In this document: piece after piece, positions 45,421 through 56,681 of the stretch
Layout: each line of letters opens with the position of its first letter
Numbering within the stretch: position 1 is the first letter of the stretch
DNA from: Deinococcus apachensis DSM 19763
GTDB lineage: Bacteria; Deinococcota; Deinococci; Deinococcales; Deinococcaceae
Length of the DNA stretch: 64,000 nt
NCBI RefSeq assembly: GCF_000381345.1
Contig: NZ_KB906403.1
Coordinates: forward strand, 10,001-74,000
Direction: 5' to 3'
Program-made: the position numbers and the translations under genes
Notes under the pieces: model-generated
The model's input: the letters and a program-made list of their open reading frames with translations, nothing else
Told to the model about the DNA's origin: nothing
Databases searched by the model: none

Positions 45421-46764
45421 CTATCCCCCTGTCTGGGGGTACTCGAACCGTACCCCCAGCCCCTCCAGGTGGCGGAAAAACAGCGGGTAGCTCTTGCGAA
45501 TGTGGTGCGCCCCGGTGATGCGGACGGGGGCCTCGGCCCGGAGCCCCAGCAGCGTCAGCAGCATGATCATGCGGTGGTCGCCGTGCCCGTCGGCGGTGAC
45601 GCCCCCCGCGATGCGCCCGGCCCCCGTCACGCTCAGGCTGGCCTCCGTCTCACTGGCACTTAAACCCAGACGTTCCAGCTCGCGGCGGGTGTCGCTGATG
45701 CGGTCGCACTCCTTCAGGCGCAGGGTGGCGACGTTCTCCCAGGTCGTCGTGCCGTGGGCGAAGGCGGCGGCGGCGGTGAGCGCCTGCACGGCGTCAGTGA
45801 AGCCGTCCCCATCACGCGTAACAGCATGAAGAGGCCCCCCGCCCCGCACCGTCACCCGGTCCCCCTCGCGCACGATGTCGGCAGCCATCTCGCGAAGCAC
45901 GTCCACCGCCTCGCGCTCACCCTGAAGGTCGCCTTCGCGCAAGTTCGAAACCGTCACCTCGCCGGGGAGGATCGCGGCGGCGGCGAGGATCGCGGCACTT
46001 CCCGGGTAGTCTCCCGGCACCAGGACGCGGCCCGCCCGGTACGTCTGCCCGCCGGGGATGGAGATGCGGGAGAGGTCGTCGCTCGCACTCGCGCGGACCC
46101 CGAAGTCGGCGAGCGTCGCTAGCGTCTGCCGCAGCGGTGCGTGGCTCTTGATCTCGCCCGTCAGGCGCAGGTCCAGCCCCTCTGGCAGCAGCGGCGCGAG
46201 GAACATCAGGGCTGAAGCGTACTGGCTCGAGCGCTCGGCCGACACCACTACCAGGCCGCCCCGCACCGGACCGCTGATCGTCACCGGCATCCGTCCGCCG
46301 TTGCTGCTCACCCGCACCCCCAGGCGTTCCAGCGCTTCAAGGAGGTCCCCCTGCGGCCGTTTCCCCAGCGAGTCAGCGTAGTCGGTGACCAACGTCGTTC
46401 CGGTGGTCAGCGCCGCCACGCCCATCAGGAAGCGGGCGACGGCCCCCGCGTTGCCGGGGTTGAGCGTCATCCCCGACCGCGGACGCGCCCCGAAGCCGCG
46501 CACCACCACGTCCTCTCCTGCGGAGCTTTGCAAGTCCCCCACCCGCTCCACGCCCGCGCCCCAGTCCCGCAGACAGCGAATCAGTGCCTCCGCGTCCTCG
46601 CTGGTGGCCGCGCCCACCACGCGCGTCTCCCCTTCCGCCAGCGCCGCCGCGAGCAGATAGCGCGTCGTGTAGTTCTTGCTCGGCTGCGCGCGCAGTTCCC
46701 CCCGAAGCTCGCGGGCGGGATGGACGATCACGTCGAAACGCTCGGGCAGGCCGTCGGGGGTCAT
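45421..46764 (-). CDS. aroA: 3-phosphoshikimate 1-carboxyvinyltransferase (EPSP synthase)
   Basis: This shikimate-pathway enzyme joins PEP and shikimate 3-phosphate. The 447-residue product has the N-terminal substrate loop ELRAQPSKNYTTRYLLAAAL, LNPGNAGAVARFLMGVAAL (the NAGTA-like loop), SSQYASALMFLAPLL and LKECDRISDTRRELERLG with a C-terminal DHRMIMLLTLLGL. The SKNYTTR variant replaces the common SKSxTxRAL form and NAGAVARF the NAGTxxRF form, so it belongs to a less common EPSP synthase branch or a close paralogue. The ATG at 46764 follows a TAGCCT box by seven bases. Confidence 0.9.
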   Translation of the reverse strand: MTPDGLPERFDVIVHPARELRGELRAQPSKNYTTRYLLAAALAEGETRVVGAATSEDAEALIRCLRDWGAGVERVGDLQSSAGEDVVVRGFGARPRSGMTLNPGNAGAVARFLMGVAALTTGTTLVTDYADSLGKRPQGDLLEALERLGVRVSSNGGRMPVTISGPVRGGLVVVSAERSSQYASALMFLAPLLPEGLDLRLTGEIKSHAPLRQTLATLADFGVRASASDDLSRISIPGGQTYRAGRVLVPGDYPGSAAILAAAAILPGEVTVSNLREGDLQGEREAVDVLREMAADIVREGDRVTVRGGGPLHAVTRDGDGFTDAVQALTAAAAFAHGTTTWENVATLRLKECDRISDTRRELERLGLSASETEASLSVTGAGRIAGGVTADGHGDHRMIMLLTLLGLRAEAPVRITGAHHIRKSYPLFFRHLEGLGVRFEYPQTGG

Positions 46765-46771
46765 GGGGAGG

Positions 46772-46777
46772 AGGCTA
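46772..46777 (-). promoter_or_regulatory. -10 box for aroA (leaderless type)
   Basis: TAGCCT on the minus strand is seven bases before the ATG at 46764, with C-rich sequence and no Shine-Dalgarno between. Confidence 0.6.
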
Positions 46778-46846
46778 GCGCGGCGGGGAAAGCTGGAATC
46801 GGAGGGGTCGAGACAGGCTTTACAGCGACTCCACCGCAGCGGGAAT

Positions 46847-47134
46847 TCAGGGGCCGACTTGAAAGGTCCGCTGACCCTCTAACCTCAAGGTCGCCGTCGC
46901 CCGCCCATCCTTCACTTTCACGACGCAGCTCTGCACGGTGTTCGGGAACTTCCGCTTCAGGAGTTCCTGGCAGCTCACCTCGTAGGCCGCGTTCGCCGAG
47001 AGGCCGCCGCGCGCCGCCGCCTGCACCGCCTCTCGCCCGTACTCGCGGGCGGCGCGGCCCTGCCACGAGAGCACGGCCACGAAGACCATGACCCCCGCCA
47101 CGAAGGTGAGCAGGATGAGCAGGAACGTCCGCAT
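46847..47134 (-). CDS. Small membrane-anchored protein
   Basis: A 95-residue protein with one N-terminal helix (FLLILLTFVAGVMVFVAVL) and an exported soluble part containing two cysteines (YEVSCQELLKRKF, QSCVVKVKD) that could be disulfide-bonded. No family is recognised. The ATG follows a TAGCCT box by nine bases. It lies between aroA and the divergent dehydrogenase gene. Confidence 0.7.
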   Translation of the reverse strand: MRTFLLILLTFVAGVMVFVAVLSWQGRAAREYGREAVQAAARGGLSANAAYEVSCQELLKRKFPNTVQSCVVKVKDGRATATLRLEGQRTFQVGP

Positions 47135-47143
47135 ACGGCGCGC

Positions 47144-47149
47144 AGGCTA
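47144..47149 (-). promoter_or_regulatory. -10 box for the small membrane protein (leaderless type)
   Basis: TAGCCT on the minus strand ends nine bases before the ATG at 47134; the spacing is longer than at the best examples, so it is less certain. Confidence 0.42.
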
Positions 47150-47287
47150 GCGCAGCGAGGCGGGCCGCACCCAGGAGGAGGGGGCGCGGCCCGTGAGGGA
47201 GGAGGCGAGCGGGACCAGAACCGCTCGTGTTCATGGTGCACCGAGAACCTGACGCGGGCATGACCCGGCCCCCCGCGGGAAGCGGGG

Positions 47288-47293
47288 TACACT
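47288..47293 (+). promoter_or_regulatory. -10 box for the carboxynorspermidine dehydrogenase homologue (leaderless type)
   Basis: TACACT ends eight bases before the ATG at 47302. The region between is GGCCCCCG and has no ribosome site. Confidence 0.52.
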
Positions 47294-47301
47294 GGCCCCC
47301 G

Positions 47302-48519
<1,218 letters not shown>

Positions 48520-48529
48520 GGGGGAAGCC

Positions 48530-49162
48530 ATGCGCCCAGCCGTCCTGTTCACCGTCCTGCTCGCCCTGGGCGGGAGCCCCGCGTGGGCGGACACCCAGCC
48601 CGCCGAGCAGGGCCGGGGGGACGCCATCCGGGTCACGTCCCTGAACGACGGGCGCTTCCGCTTCGTCCTGGGGCCAGCCCAGTCCGTGCTCGACCTGGGG
48701 TCCGGCCTCAGCGGCTGCACCGGGTCCCTCTACGACGGGGCGACGGGGGAGCAGTACGGGGGCAACGTGCGGGCCCGGGTGCTGGACGAGGTGCGCGGGG
48801 CGGGCTTCTGGTACGTCGTGATGCAGGTGAACACCAATACGGGCTGCAATGTGCAGGGCCTGTGCGGCGCGGGCCTGTCCACCGACATGCTCTGGCTCAA
48901 GCTCGACGTGCGCTTGCGGGCCGTGGCGCGGCAGGCGGCGAGCGTCGAGGACTGTGGCACGGATACTGAGCTGACCCAGTTCGATGGCCGGAGGCCGGAG
49001 GGGGATGACCCCCGCCTGGAGATGCGCGGCGGCGTCCTCTCGCTCGAATCGAGGCAGGACGACTACACCCGCAAGGTTACGACGGTCACGGCCCTACGCT
49101 ACGACCGACGCTCCCCGGAACGCGGGCTGGTGCGCTCCACGAGGCAGATGCCGCTGAAATAG
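48530..49162 (+). CDS. Hypothetical secreted protein
   Basis: A 210-residue protein with a signal peptide (MRPAVLFTVLLALGGSPAWA) and a mature part containing about five cysteines (SGCTGSLYDG, NTGCNVQGLCGAG, VEDCGTDTEL) that probably form disulfides. No family is recognised. It starts 10 bases after the dehydrogenase stop with a GGGGGAAG ribosome site, so the two are likely co-transcribed. It ends before a bidirectional hairpin. Function cannot be inferred. Confidence 0.72.
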   Translation: MRPAVLFTVLLALGGSPAWADTQPAEQGRGDAIRVTSLNDGRFRFVLGPAQSVLDLGSGLSGCTGSLYDGATGEQYGGNVRARVLDEVRGAGFWYVVMQVNTNTGCNVQGLCGAGLSTDMLWLKLDVRLRAVARQAASVEDCGTDTELTQFDGRRPEGDDPRLEMRGGVLSLESRQDDYTRKVTTVTALRYDRRSPERGLVRSTRQMPLK

Positions 49163-49177
49163 GAACATGGACAAGCT

Positions 49178-49203
49178 GCCCCGGAGCCTTGACACTCCGG
49201 GGC
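49178..49203. terminator. Bidirectional terminator-like hairpin
   Basis: GCCCCGGAG (49178-49186) pairs perfectly with CTCCGGGGC (49195-49203) across eight bases, between two convergent genes. The plus side is followed by GGCTTTGT only. Confidence 0.65.
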
Positions 49204-49216
49204 GGCTTTGTCGTGA

Positions 49217-49956
49217 TTACGCTCCCTTCGCCCCGTCCAGCGCCCTCATCGCCTCGCCGATGTACGACCACATGGCTTGCATCTCGGGCGTCATGTTGCG
49301 CTGATAGGACTCGTTGAGGGTCGAGCCGATGTCCTGACGGCCCCCGGTAAACTCTGCGACCAGGCCGCGCCAGCGCCGGGCGAGTTCCAGCACACGAGGG
49401 TCCGTCGCCGGAGTTCCGGCCTCCATCTCGCGCAGCACCTCGCTCATCAGCCGGGGCCACTCCTGCTCCACTTCCTTGATGCGCGCCTCGCCGACCGAGA
49501 CGCGGCGCTCCTCCAGGTACTTCTTCTGCTCGTCATTGAACTTGGGCTCCTCGCCCACACGGCGGGCCGTCTCCAGCATCCTGTCCACCTTCTCGCTCAT
49601 ACGGATCACCTCCAGGAGGTCGGACCAGCTCGCCCCGCAGACGTCCAGCCGCTTCAGGCGCTCCAGCAGCGCCCGCTGGCGTTCCAGCTCCTCCTCCAGC
49701 ACCCGGATGTGCTCCTCGATCACCCGCCTGGGGTCGTGCCCGGGGCTATGGAGGACGGCCCGGATCTGCCCCAGCGGCAGCCCGATGGCCTTGAGGCTCT
49801 GAATCTGTTGCAGGGTCCGTAGGTCGGCCTCGGAGTACAGGCGGTGCTTGGAGTCGGTTCGCTCGCTGGGCGTCAGCAGCCCGATCTCGTCGTAGTGCCG
49901 CAGGTCCTGACCGTCAGGCCCGTGCGACGCGCGAGTTCCCCGATCCTGAGCTTCAC
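49217..49956 (-). pseudogene. MerR-family regulator with TipAS domain, frameshifted
   Basis: Read from the GTG at 49956 (with AGGGGGG upstream) the frame encodes the MerR winged helix KLRIGELARRTGLTVRT; then a one-base loss around 49903-49906 shifts to the frame that reads LRHYDEIGLLTPSERTDS and continues through IQSLKAIGLPLGQIRAVL, the coiled coil RVIEEHIRVLEEELERQRAL and a C-terminal TipAS-type ligand domain (ending YIGEAMRALDGAKGA). The joined product would be about 245 residues. TipAS regulators sense drugs or other ligands. Every other part is intact, so this is either a very recent inactivation or a single-base sequencing error. A divergent small gene follows beyond 50197. Confidence 0.8.
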
Positions 49957-49974
49957 GCTGCCCCCCTGTACGAC

Positions 49975-50005
49975 ACGGTAAAACCGGACGTTACGTGAGG
50001 GGCAA
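49975..50005 (-). promoter_or_regulatory. Promoter with 19-base spacer and dyad upstream of the MerR gene
   Basis: On the minus strand TTGCCC (50000-50005) and TACCGT (49975-49980) are separated by 19 bases, the overlong spacing typical of promoters that MerR activators twist into line. The dyad CGGTAAAACCG (49976-49986) overlaps the -10. Autoregulation is inferred. Confidence 0.4.
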
Positions 50006-50069
50006 GGGTGGGCAAAATGGTGTAGTCGGGCGCAGGCGAGGGTCAGAACCTGGGCTGCGATCCCCGCAG

Positions 50070-50088
50070 GCCTTTCTCAGAGAAAGGC
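50070..50088. repeat. Perfect inverted repeat, possible operator
   Basis: GCCTTTCTC-A-GAGAAAGGC is a nine-base perfect dyad with one central base, in the 240-base gap between the MerR gene and the divergent small gene. It could be a regulator site; a terminator is less likely because no T-run follows. Confidence 0.4.
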
Positions 50089-50196
50089 ATCTGGAAGGAT
50101 TGACGACGCCATAGACAAATTCTCGGAAGGCCACAGGAAAGACTCAAAGGCGACTGCGGCGCGCCCGCCCTACAAAGCCTGCCTAGGAGGTCTGCT

Positions 50197-50418
50197 GTGA
50201 GCATGTCGGAAGACACGCCGCCCCCACCGGAACCGCTTCCCGACACCGAACTGCAGGAGCGGGTGGAACGGCTTCGGCTCCTGTCCGAGCGCGTCAAGGC
50301 ACGCCGGGACTTGTGGGCGTCGTGGGACCTGGAGATGAGGATCATCCGGCAGGAACAGGCCTGGAGGCGGGGGCAGCAGATCCAGCGCGCCGGGCTTCTT
50401 CCGCCCCGGCAGGAGTAG
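50197..50418 (+). CDS. Hypothetical small charged protein
   Basis: A 73-residue soluble protein, acidic and proline-rich at the start (PPPPEPLPDTELQ) then strongly charged and helical (RVERLRLLSERVKARRDLW, RIIRQEQAWRRGQQ). AGGAGG lies five bases before the GTG at 50197; an ATG two codons later is an alternative. No family is recognised. It is divergent from the MerR gene and converges with the PIN-TRAM gene, whose stop lies seven bases away. The ribosome site makes it a likely real gene, and a coiled-coil or nucleic-acid role is possible. Confidence 0.6.
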   Translation: MSMSEDTPPPPEPLPDTELQERVERLRLLSERVKARRDLWASWDLEMRIIRQEQAWRRGQQIQRAGLLPPRQE

Positions 50419-50424
50419 TCCCCC

Positions 50425-51453
50425 TCACGCCGCGCCCTGGTTCTCCACCCGGGCGAAGATCATGCGGCCCACGTTCGTCTGCACGTTGTTCACCACCTGA
50501 ACGCGGGTGGGCTTGCCCCGGAACTTCAGGCCGTCCTCGACGACGACCATCGTGCCGTCCTCCAGGTAGCCCACGCCCTGGCCCTGCTGCTGGCCGCCCT
50601 TGGTGACCGTGACGGTGAGGAGGTCTCCGGCCTGCACCTGGGGCTTGAGCGCGACGGCGGCGGCATGCAGGTTCAGGACCTCCAGGCCGTGCAGCCGGGC
50701 GATCTTGCCCAGGTTGCCGTCGTTGGTGACCAGTTTGCCGCCTGTCTCGCGGGCCAGGCGCACGAGCTTGTCGTCCACGGTACTCAGCGTGGCGTCGTCC
50801 CAGTCCTCGACGCGCAGGGGGCGGGCCGCGCGCAGGTCCTCCAGCACGGTGAGGCCGCGCTTGCCCCGGGTGCGCTTCTGGGGGTCAGCGTGGTCGGCGA
50901 GCACCTGAAGCTCCCGCAGCACGAAACCGGGCACCACGAGGTCGCCCTCCAGAAAGCCCCCACGGGCGAGTTCGACAATTCGGCCGTCGATGATCACGTT
51001 GGTGTCCAGAATCTTGCTGCCCGGCTGGCGGCGCACCGGGGGAAAGGCGAGCAGCCCGAAGGCATCGGCGTGCCGGGCGGCGAAGGGGACGAAAAAGGCC
51101 GCCAGCACGAGCGTGACGACGACGCTCCAGACCCAGGTGTAAAAGGGCAGGCCGCGCAGCAGGTTGCCCAGCAGCACGCTGAGGAGCAGCGCGACCATCA
51201 GCCCGAAGGTCGCCGCCGCGACCGTGCGGGGCGAGAGGCCCGCGTACCAGCGTCCCAGGCGGGTGAGTTCCCGGGCGGCGAGGCGCTCGGCGCGGGGGGC
51301 GAGCAGCAGGGCGGCGAGCGCGCCCGCCAGCATCAGGCTGAGGGTATTCACGCGCGTCACATCGGGGTCGCCGGTTCCCACGGCGAGCATTCGCCCCGCC
51401 GCCCATCCGGCGAGGAGACCGAGCAGCATGATGACCAGCCGGAAGGCAAGCAC
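50425..51453 (-). CDS. PIN-TRAM domain membrane protein (YacL-like)
   Basis: A 342-residue protein with four N-terminal helices (LVIMLLGLLAGWAAGRML, LSLMLAGALAALLLAP, LMVALLLSVLLGNLL, VWSVVVTLVLAAFFV), then a PIN nuclease domain (KILDTNVIIDGRIVEL, GDLVVPGFVLRELQVLAD, STVDDKLVRLAR, LVTNDGNLGKIARL) with the acidic metal ligands, and a C-terminal TRAM RNA-binding domain. PIN proteins cut RNA; this class may act on tRNA or rRNA at the membrane. The GTG start at 51453 follows a TACACT box by exactly seven bases, so the longer frame to 51495 was rejected. Family call is confident, substrate unknown. Confidence 0.93.
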   Translation of the reverse strand: MLAFRLVIMLLGLLAGWAAGRMLAVGTGDPDVTRVNTLSLMLAGALAALLLAPRAERLAARELTRLGRWYAGLSPRTVAAATFGLMVALLLSVLLGNLLRGLPFYTWVWSVVVTLVLAAFFVPFAARHADAFGLLAFPPVRRQPGSKILDTNVIIDGRIVELARGGFLEGDLVVPGFVLRELQVLADHADPQKRTRGKRGLTVLEDLRAARPLRVEDWDDATLSTVDDKLVRLARETGGKLVTNDGNLGKIARLHGLEVLNLHAAAVALKPQVQAGDLLTVTVTKGGQQQGQGVGYLEDGTMVVVEDGLKFRGKPTRVQVVNNVQTNVGRMIFARVENQGAA

Positions 51454-51460
51454 GTCCCCG

Positions 51461-51466
51461 AGTGTA
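51461..51466 (-). promoter_or_regulatory. -10 box for the PIN-TRAM gene (leaderless type)
   Basis: TACACT on the minus strand is exactly seven bases before the GTG at 51453, with no Shine-Dalgarno sequence. It is one of the clearest examples in the window. Confidence 0.68.
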
Positions 51467-51564
51467 GCGGAGGCCCGGCATTCTAGAGGCCGCACTCCGT
51501 CACAACGGGTGAGGAAACTGACGCATTGATGTGTGGTTCAAAGTGGACGCTCATAGAGGCCAGT

Positions 51565-51570
51565 TACCAT
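51565..51570 (+). promoter_or_regulatory. -10 box for the secreted protein at 51578 (leaderless type)
   Basis: TACCAT is seven bases before the ATG at 51578. The alternative ATG at 51569 overlaps this box. Confidence 0.55.
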
Positions 51571-51577
51571 GCCTGCC

Positions 51578-52369
51578 ATGCGTGAAGTTTCCAAGGTGGC
51601 CTGCGTGGCGGGCCTGTTGTTCAGCGGAGTGTCCGGCGTGGCGGGCGCGCAGGGAACGTCCTCGCCCGCCGCTCCTGCCCGCGCGGCCACGACCCCCGTA
51701 TCGGCCGCCACGGCGCGCGGCGCCAGCAGCGTGGCGGTGGAGATCAGCGGGACGGTCCAGGGCCAGATCGTGGCCTGCCCCAAAACGCTCAAGGTGAGCG
51801 CGGCGGCGGTCTGCCTGTACGTGCGGAACACCCCGGCCTCGCTGCGGCCCCTGGTGCGCGGCAAGCTGGGCACGCGGGCTCAGGGCGACTGGAAGACCTC
51901 CGGCCAGGCCAGCTCGCTGCTGGTGGCGAGCGCGGCGGGTGGCGCGGCCAACACCTTCGTCCTGATGGCCCCGCTGAGCGCCCAGGAATCCCTGCTGGTG
52001 GTGGACACGGCGCCGACGGCCGCCGCCTCCGCCGCTCGTCCCGCCGCCCCGGCGGGCGTGATCAAGGGCCAGCCCTACGTGCTCGGGCGCGATCTGATCG
52101 GCGTGGTGAACGTCACGTCCCTCGGCGCGGGCAAGTTCCGCCTCACCCGCGGCGGCCTGGACCCGCTGACGGTCACGGTCGGGCAGAAGCGGGCGCAACT
52201 GGGCAGTGGCAGCGTGGAACTCCCGCTCGTGCCCGCCAGCGACGGCACCAACCTGATCTTCCCGCTCGCGGGCCTGCGCTCGCTGGGCTGCACCTTCACC
52301 CCGGCGGGGTCGAACGTGACGGTCGCCTGCGGCCAGGCGAGCGTGGGGCTGCGGCCCATCGTGTTCTGA
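51578..52369 (+). CDS. Hypothetical exported protein
   Basis: A 263-residue protein with a signal peptide (MREVSKVACVAGLLFSGVSGVAGAQ) and an Ala/Thr/Ser-rich mature part with two cysteine pairs (IVACPKTL, AAAVCLYV; GCTFTPAG, VACGQAS). Beta-rich segments (NVTSLGAGKFRLTRG) suggest a surface or envelope domain. No family is recognised. I chose the ATG at 51578 because a TACCAT box lies seven bases upstream, and the longer frame starting at 51569 would begin inside it. It is followed by a terminator. Confidence 0.68.
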   Translation: MREVSKVACVAGLLFSGVSGVAGAQGTSSPAAPARAATTPVSAATARGASSVAVEISGTVQGQIVACPKTLKVSAAAVCLYVRNTPASLRPLVRGKLGTRAQGDWKTSGQASSLLVASAAGGAANTFVLMAPLSAQESLLVVDTAPTAAASAARPAAPAGVIKGQPYVLGRDLIGVVNVTSLGAGKFRLTRGGLDPLTVTVGQKRAQLGSGSVELPLVPASDGTNLIFPLAGLRSLGCTFTPAGSNVTVACGQASVGLRPIVF

Positions 52370-52387
52370 GCAGTGAGCCCTCAGGAA

Positions 52388-52418
52388 AGGAAGCTTCCAC
52401 GCGGGGCTTCCTCTTTTT
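52388..52418 (+). terminator. Rho-independent terminator
   Basis: AGGAAGC (52388-52394) pairs with GCTTCCT (52406-52412), followed by C and five T (52414-52418). Confidence 0.78.
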
Positions 52419-52516
52419 CATTTCCTGGCCCCGGCTTTAGCTCGTCTTGAGAGTCCGCCTGGGGGGAACCGGGGGCGGCGCGGCTGCGTAATCATGACCG
52501 CAAGGAGGCATCACCC

Positions 52517-53197
<681 letters not shown>

Positions 53198-53215
53198 AAG
53201 CCACCGGAATCAGGC

Positions 53216-53241
53216 AAAAGGGGCGCGCTCACGTCCCTTTT
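53216..53241 (+). terminator. Terminator after pspA
   Basis: AAAAGGG (53216-53222) pairs with CCCTTTT (53235-53241) over 12 bases, 19 bases after the stop; the T-run is part of the stem. Confidence 0.5.
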
Positions 53242-53262
53242 CCCATTTGGAGCGCACCCCGA

Positions 53263-53610
53263 TCAGTCAGGGCGGGGCCCGGCCCACTCGATGCCATAGC
53301 CCGGCGCCTCGGCGAGCAGCCGTGCGAACTCCTCCGGGCGTCAGCAGGACCAGCAGGCGCGCGGTGGGGGACCTGAGCTTGAAGGCGTGGGGGAGGCCGC
53401 GCGGCAGGAAGACACAGTCCCCTGGCGTGGCCCGGTGGCGGCGGTCCCCCACCTGGAATTCCACCTCGCCTTCGAGCAGGTAGAACGTCTCGTCCTCGTG
53501 GGTGTGCAGATGCGGAGGGGGCTCCAGACCCGCCTGAACGCATTCCTCGACCAGGGCGAAGGCGCCGCCGGTGTCCTCGCCGCGCCGGAGCACCGTCTGC
53601 TGCTGCGACA
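53263..53610 (-). pseudogene. Cupin protein remnant (5' end lost, frameshifted)
   Basis: On the minus strand the cupin core is intact: RRGEDTGGAFALVEECV, PPHLHTHEDETFYLLEGEVEF and CVFLPRGLPHAFKL (metal histidines). After LLVLLTP one extra C near 53340-53343 shifts the frame, and the normal C-terminus EEFARLLAEAPGYGIEWAG is found in the next frame to a stop at 53263. There is no start codon in place: the frame runs back to the remnant of a MarR gene on the opposite strand. This is a decayed gene with a lost 5' end. Confidence 0.65.
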
Positions 53611-53817
53611 GTAGTCGAGCGCGTCCCCGACCCCCGGGACGGCCGCGCGAAAATCGTCCAACTCACCCCGCGAGGCCGGGTGGCCGAGGGCGTCGCCCGC
53701 GCGGCCATCACCGGGGTGCAGGAGGAGTGGGCGCGGCACCTCGGCCCCGGGGACTTCGAGCAGCTCCTGACCCTGCTCCGGCGCCTCAACGCCCACGTGA
53801 CGGCGGGAGACGGGTGA
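53611..53817 (+). pseudogene. C-terminal remnant of a MarR-family regulator
   Basis: A 68-codon frame without start reads VVERVPDPRDGRAKIVQL then TPRGRVAEGVARAAI and GPGDFEQLLTLLRRLNA before TGA. The ERVPDPRDGRAK segment is the wing of the MarR winged helix and the rest is the dimerisation helix. The DNA-recognition helix and N-terminus are missing. It abuts the cupin remnant on the opposite strand, as expected if a deletion removed the shared 5' region of a divergent cupin-marR pair. Confidence 0.65.
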
Positions 53818-53925
53818 GGCCCGTCTATTCCCGGAGCTTCGATCACCAGGCGTCCTCCGGCTCCAGAGGCCCCTGCATCAGGTCAACTTCATGAATGCTG
53901 ACAGAATAGGGCCGATGTCGCGCTC

Positions 53926-53931
53926 TACCCT
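53926..53931 (+). promoter_or_regulatory. -10 box for the lipoprotein at 53939 (leaderless type)
   Basis: TACCCT is seven bases before the ATG at 53939, which also begins a good lipoprotein signal; earlier in-frame ATGs at 53891 and 53915 precede this box. Confidence 0.6.
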
Positions 53932-53938
53932 GAACCCC

Positions 53939-54613
53939 ATGCGAGGCCGCGCCTCCCTCCTGATCGCCGCACCCCTGCTCGCGCTGCTGGGGGCGTGCGC
54001 GCCCGCCACCACCAGGGCGGCCCCGCCCGTGCAAGCGAGCACCAGCGTCTCCGCCGTGTCCTTCTACCCGCGCGAGACGGGGCTGAGCTGGACCTATCTC
54101 CCCGAGGGCGAACCAGCGGGCGGGTTGCCGTACACCCTGCGCGCGCTGGGGCCGACCGTGTTCGCGGGACAGACCGTCCTCGCGTTCGAACTGACCGGGC
54201 GCGGCGCGGACCAGACGTGGTACCGGCAGGTCGGCGCGTCCGGCGTGCAACTCCTGGGTTTTCGCAAACCCGGGGTGACGGTGCGGCTGGAGCCCGCCTG
54301 GACCGAGGCGCCCGCCGAGAATGCCTGGCGGGTGGGCCTGGCCTGGGAGGGCCAGAGCCGGGTGACCCTGACGAGCGACGACGGCAAGGTGCAGGCACAG
54401 GGCACGCTGAAGTACCGCTACGACGTGCAGGACCGCCGCCGGGTGACCACACCCGCCGGAGCCTTCGACGTGTGGGTAGTCACCCGCCAGATCACGGACG
54501 ACGTGGGCGGCCTGTTTCCGGAGGCGCAGCAAGAGTGGTTCACCCCCTTCGTGGGAGATGTTCGCACGCCCGAGGGTCTGCTCCTGACCGGGCGCAACTT
54601 TGGGGGGAGGTAA
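53939..54613 (+). CDS. Putative lipoprotein
   Basis: A 224-residue exported lipoprotein with signal [22 protein letters not shown] (lipobox LGAC, cysteine at about residue 20). The mature part is beta-rich ([35 protein letters not shown]) and has no recognised family. The pattern of an aromatic-rich start followed by repeated beta strands resembles small exported proteins common in Deinococcus. The ATG at 53939 is chosen because a TACCCT box is seven bases upstream and the signal becomes compact. dxs follows 76 bases downstream in the same direction. Confidence 0.75.
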   Translation: MRGRASLLIAAPLLALLGACAPATTRAAPPVQASTSVSAVSFYPRETGLSWTYLPEGEPAGGLPYTLRALGPTVFAGQTVLAFELTGRGADQTWYRQVGASGVQLLGFRKPGVTVRLEPAWTEAPAENAWRVGLAWEGQSRVTLTSDDGKVQAQGTLKYRYDVQDRRRVTTPAGAFDVWVVTRQITDDVGGLFPEAQQEWFTPFVGDVRTPEGLLLTGRNFGGR

Positions 54614-54689
54614 GGATGGCGCCGCTGCTCTACCGTGGGGACATGACGCCCCGCCCTCTCAGCCTACCCTCAGAGTCGGGAGGCCAGCC

Positions 54690-56597
<1,908 letters not shown>

Positions 56598-56623
56598 GAG
56601 GACAGATCAGTGCCGCGTTGGAG

Positions 56624-56666
56624 CAGACTTCAACTCCTCGGTCGGGGTTGAGGTCTGTTTCTTCTT
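56624..56666 (+). terminator. Rho-independent terminator after dxs
   Basis: CAGACTTCAACTCC (56624-56637) pairs with GGGGTTGAGGTCTG (56644-56657) with two G-T pairs, followed by the T-rich TTTCTTCTT. Confidence 0.82.
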
Positions 56667-56681
56667 AACGCCCTTCCCAGC

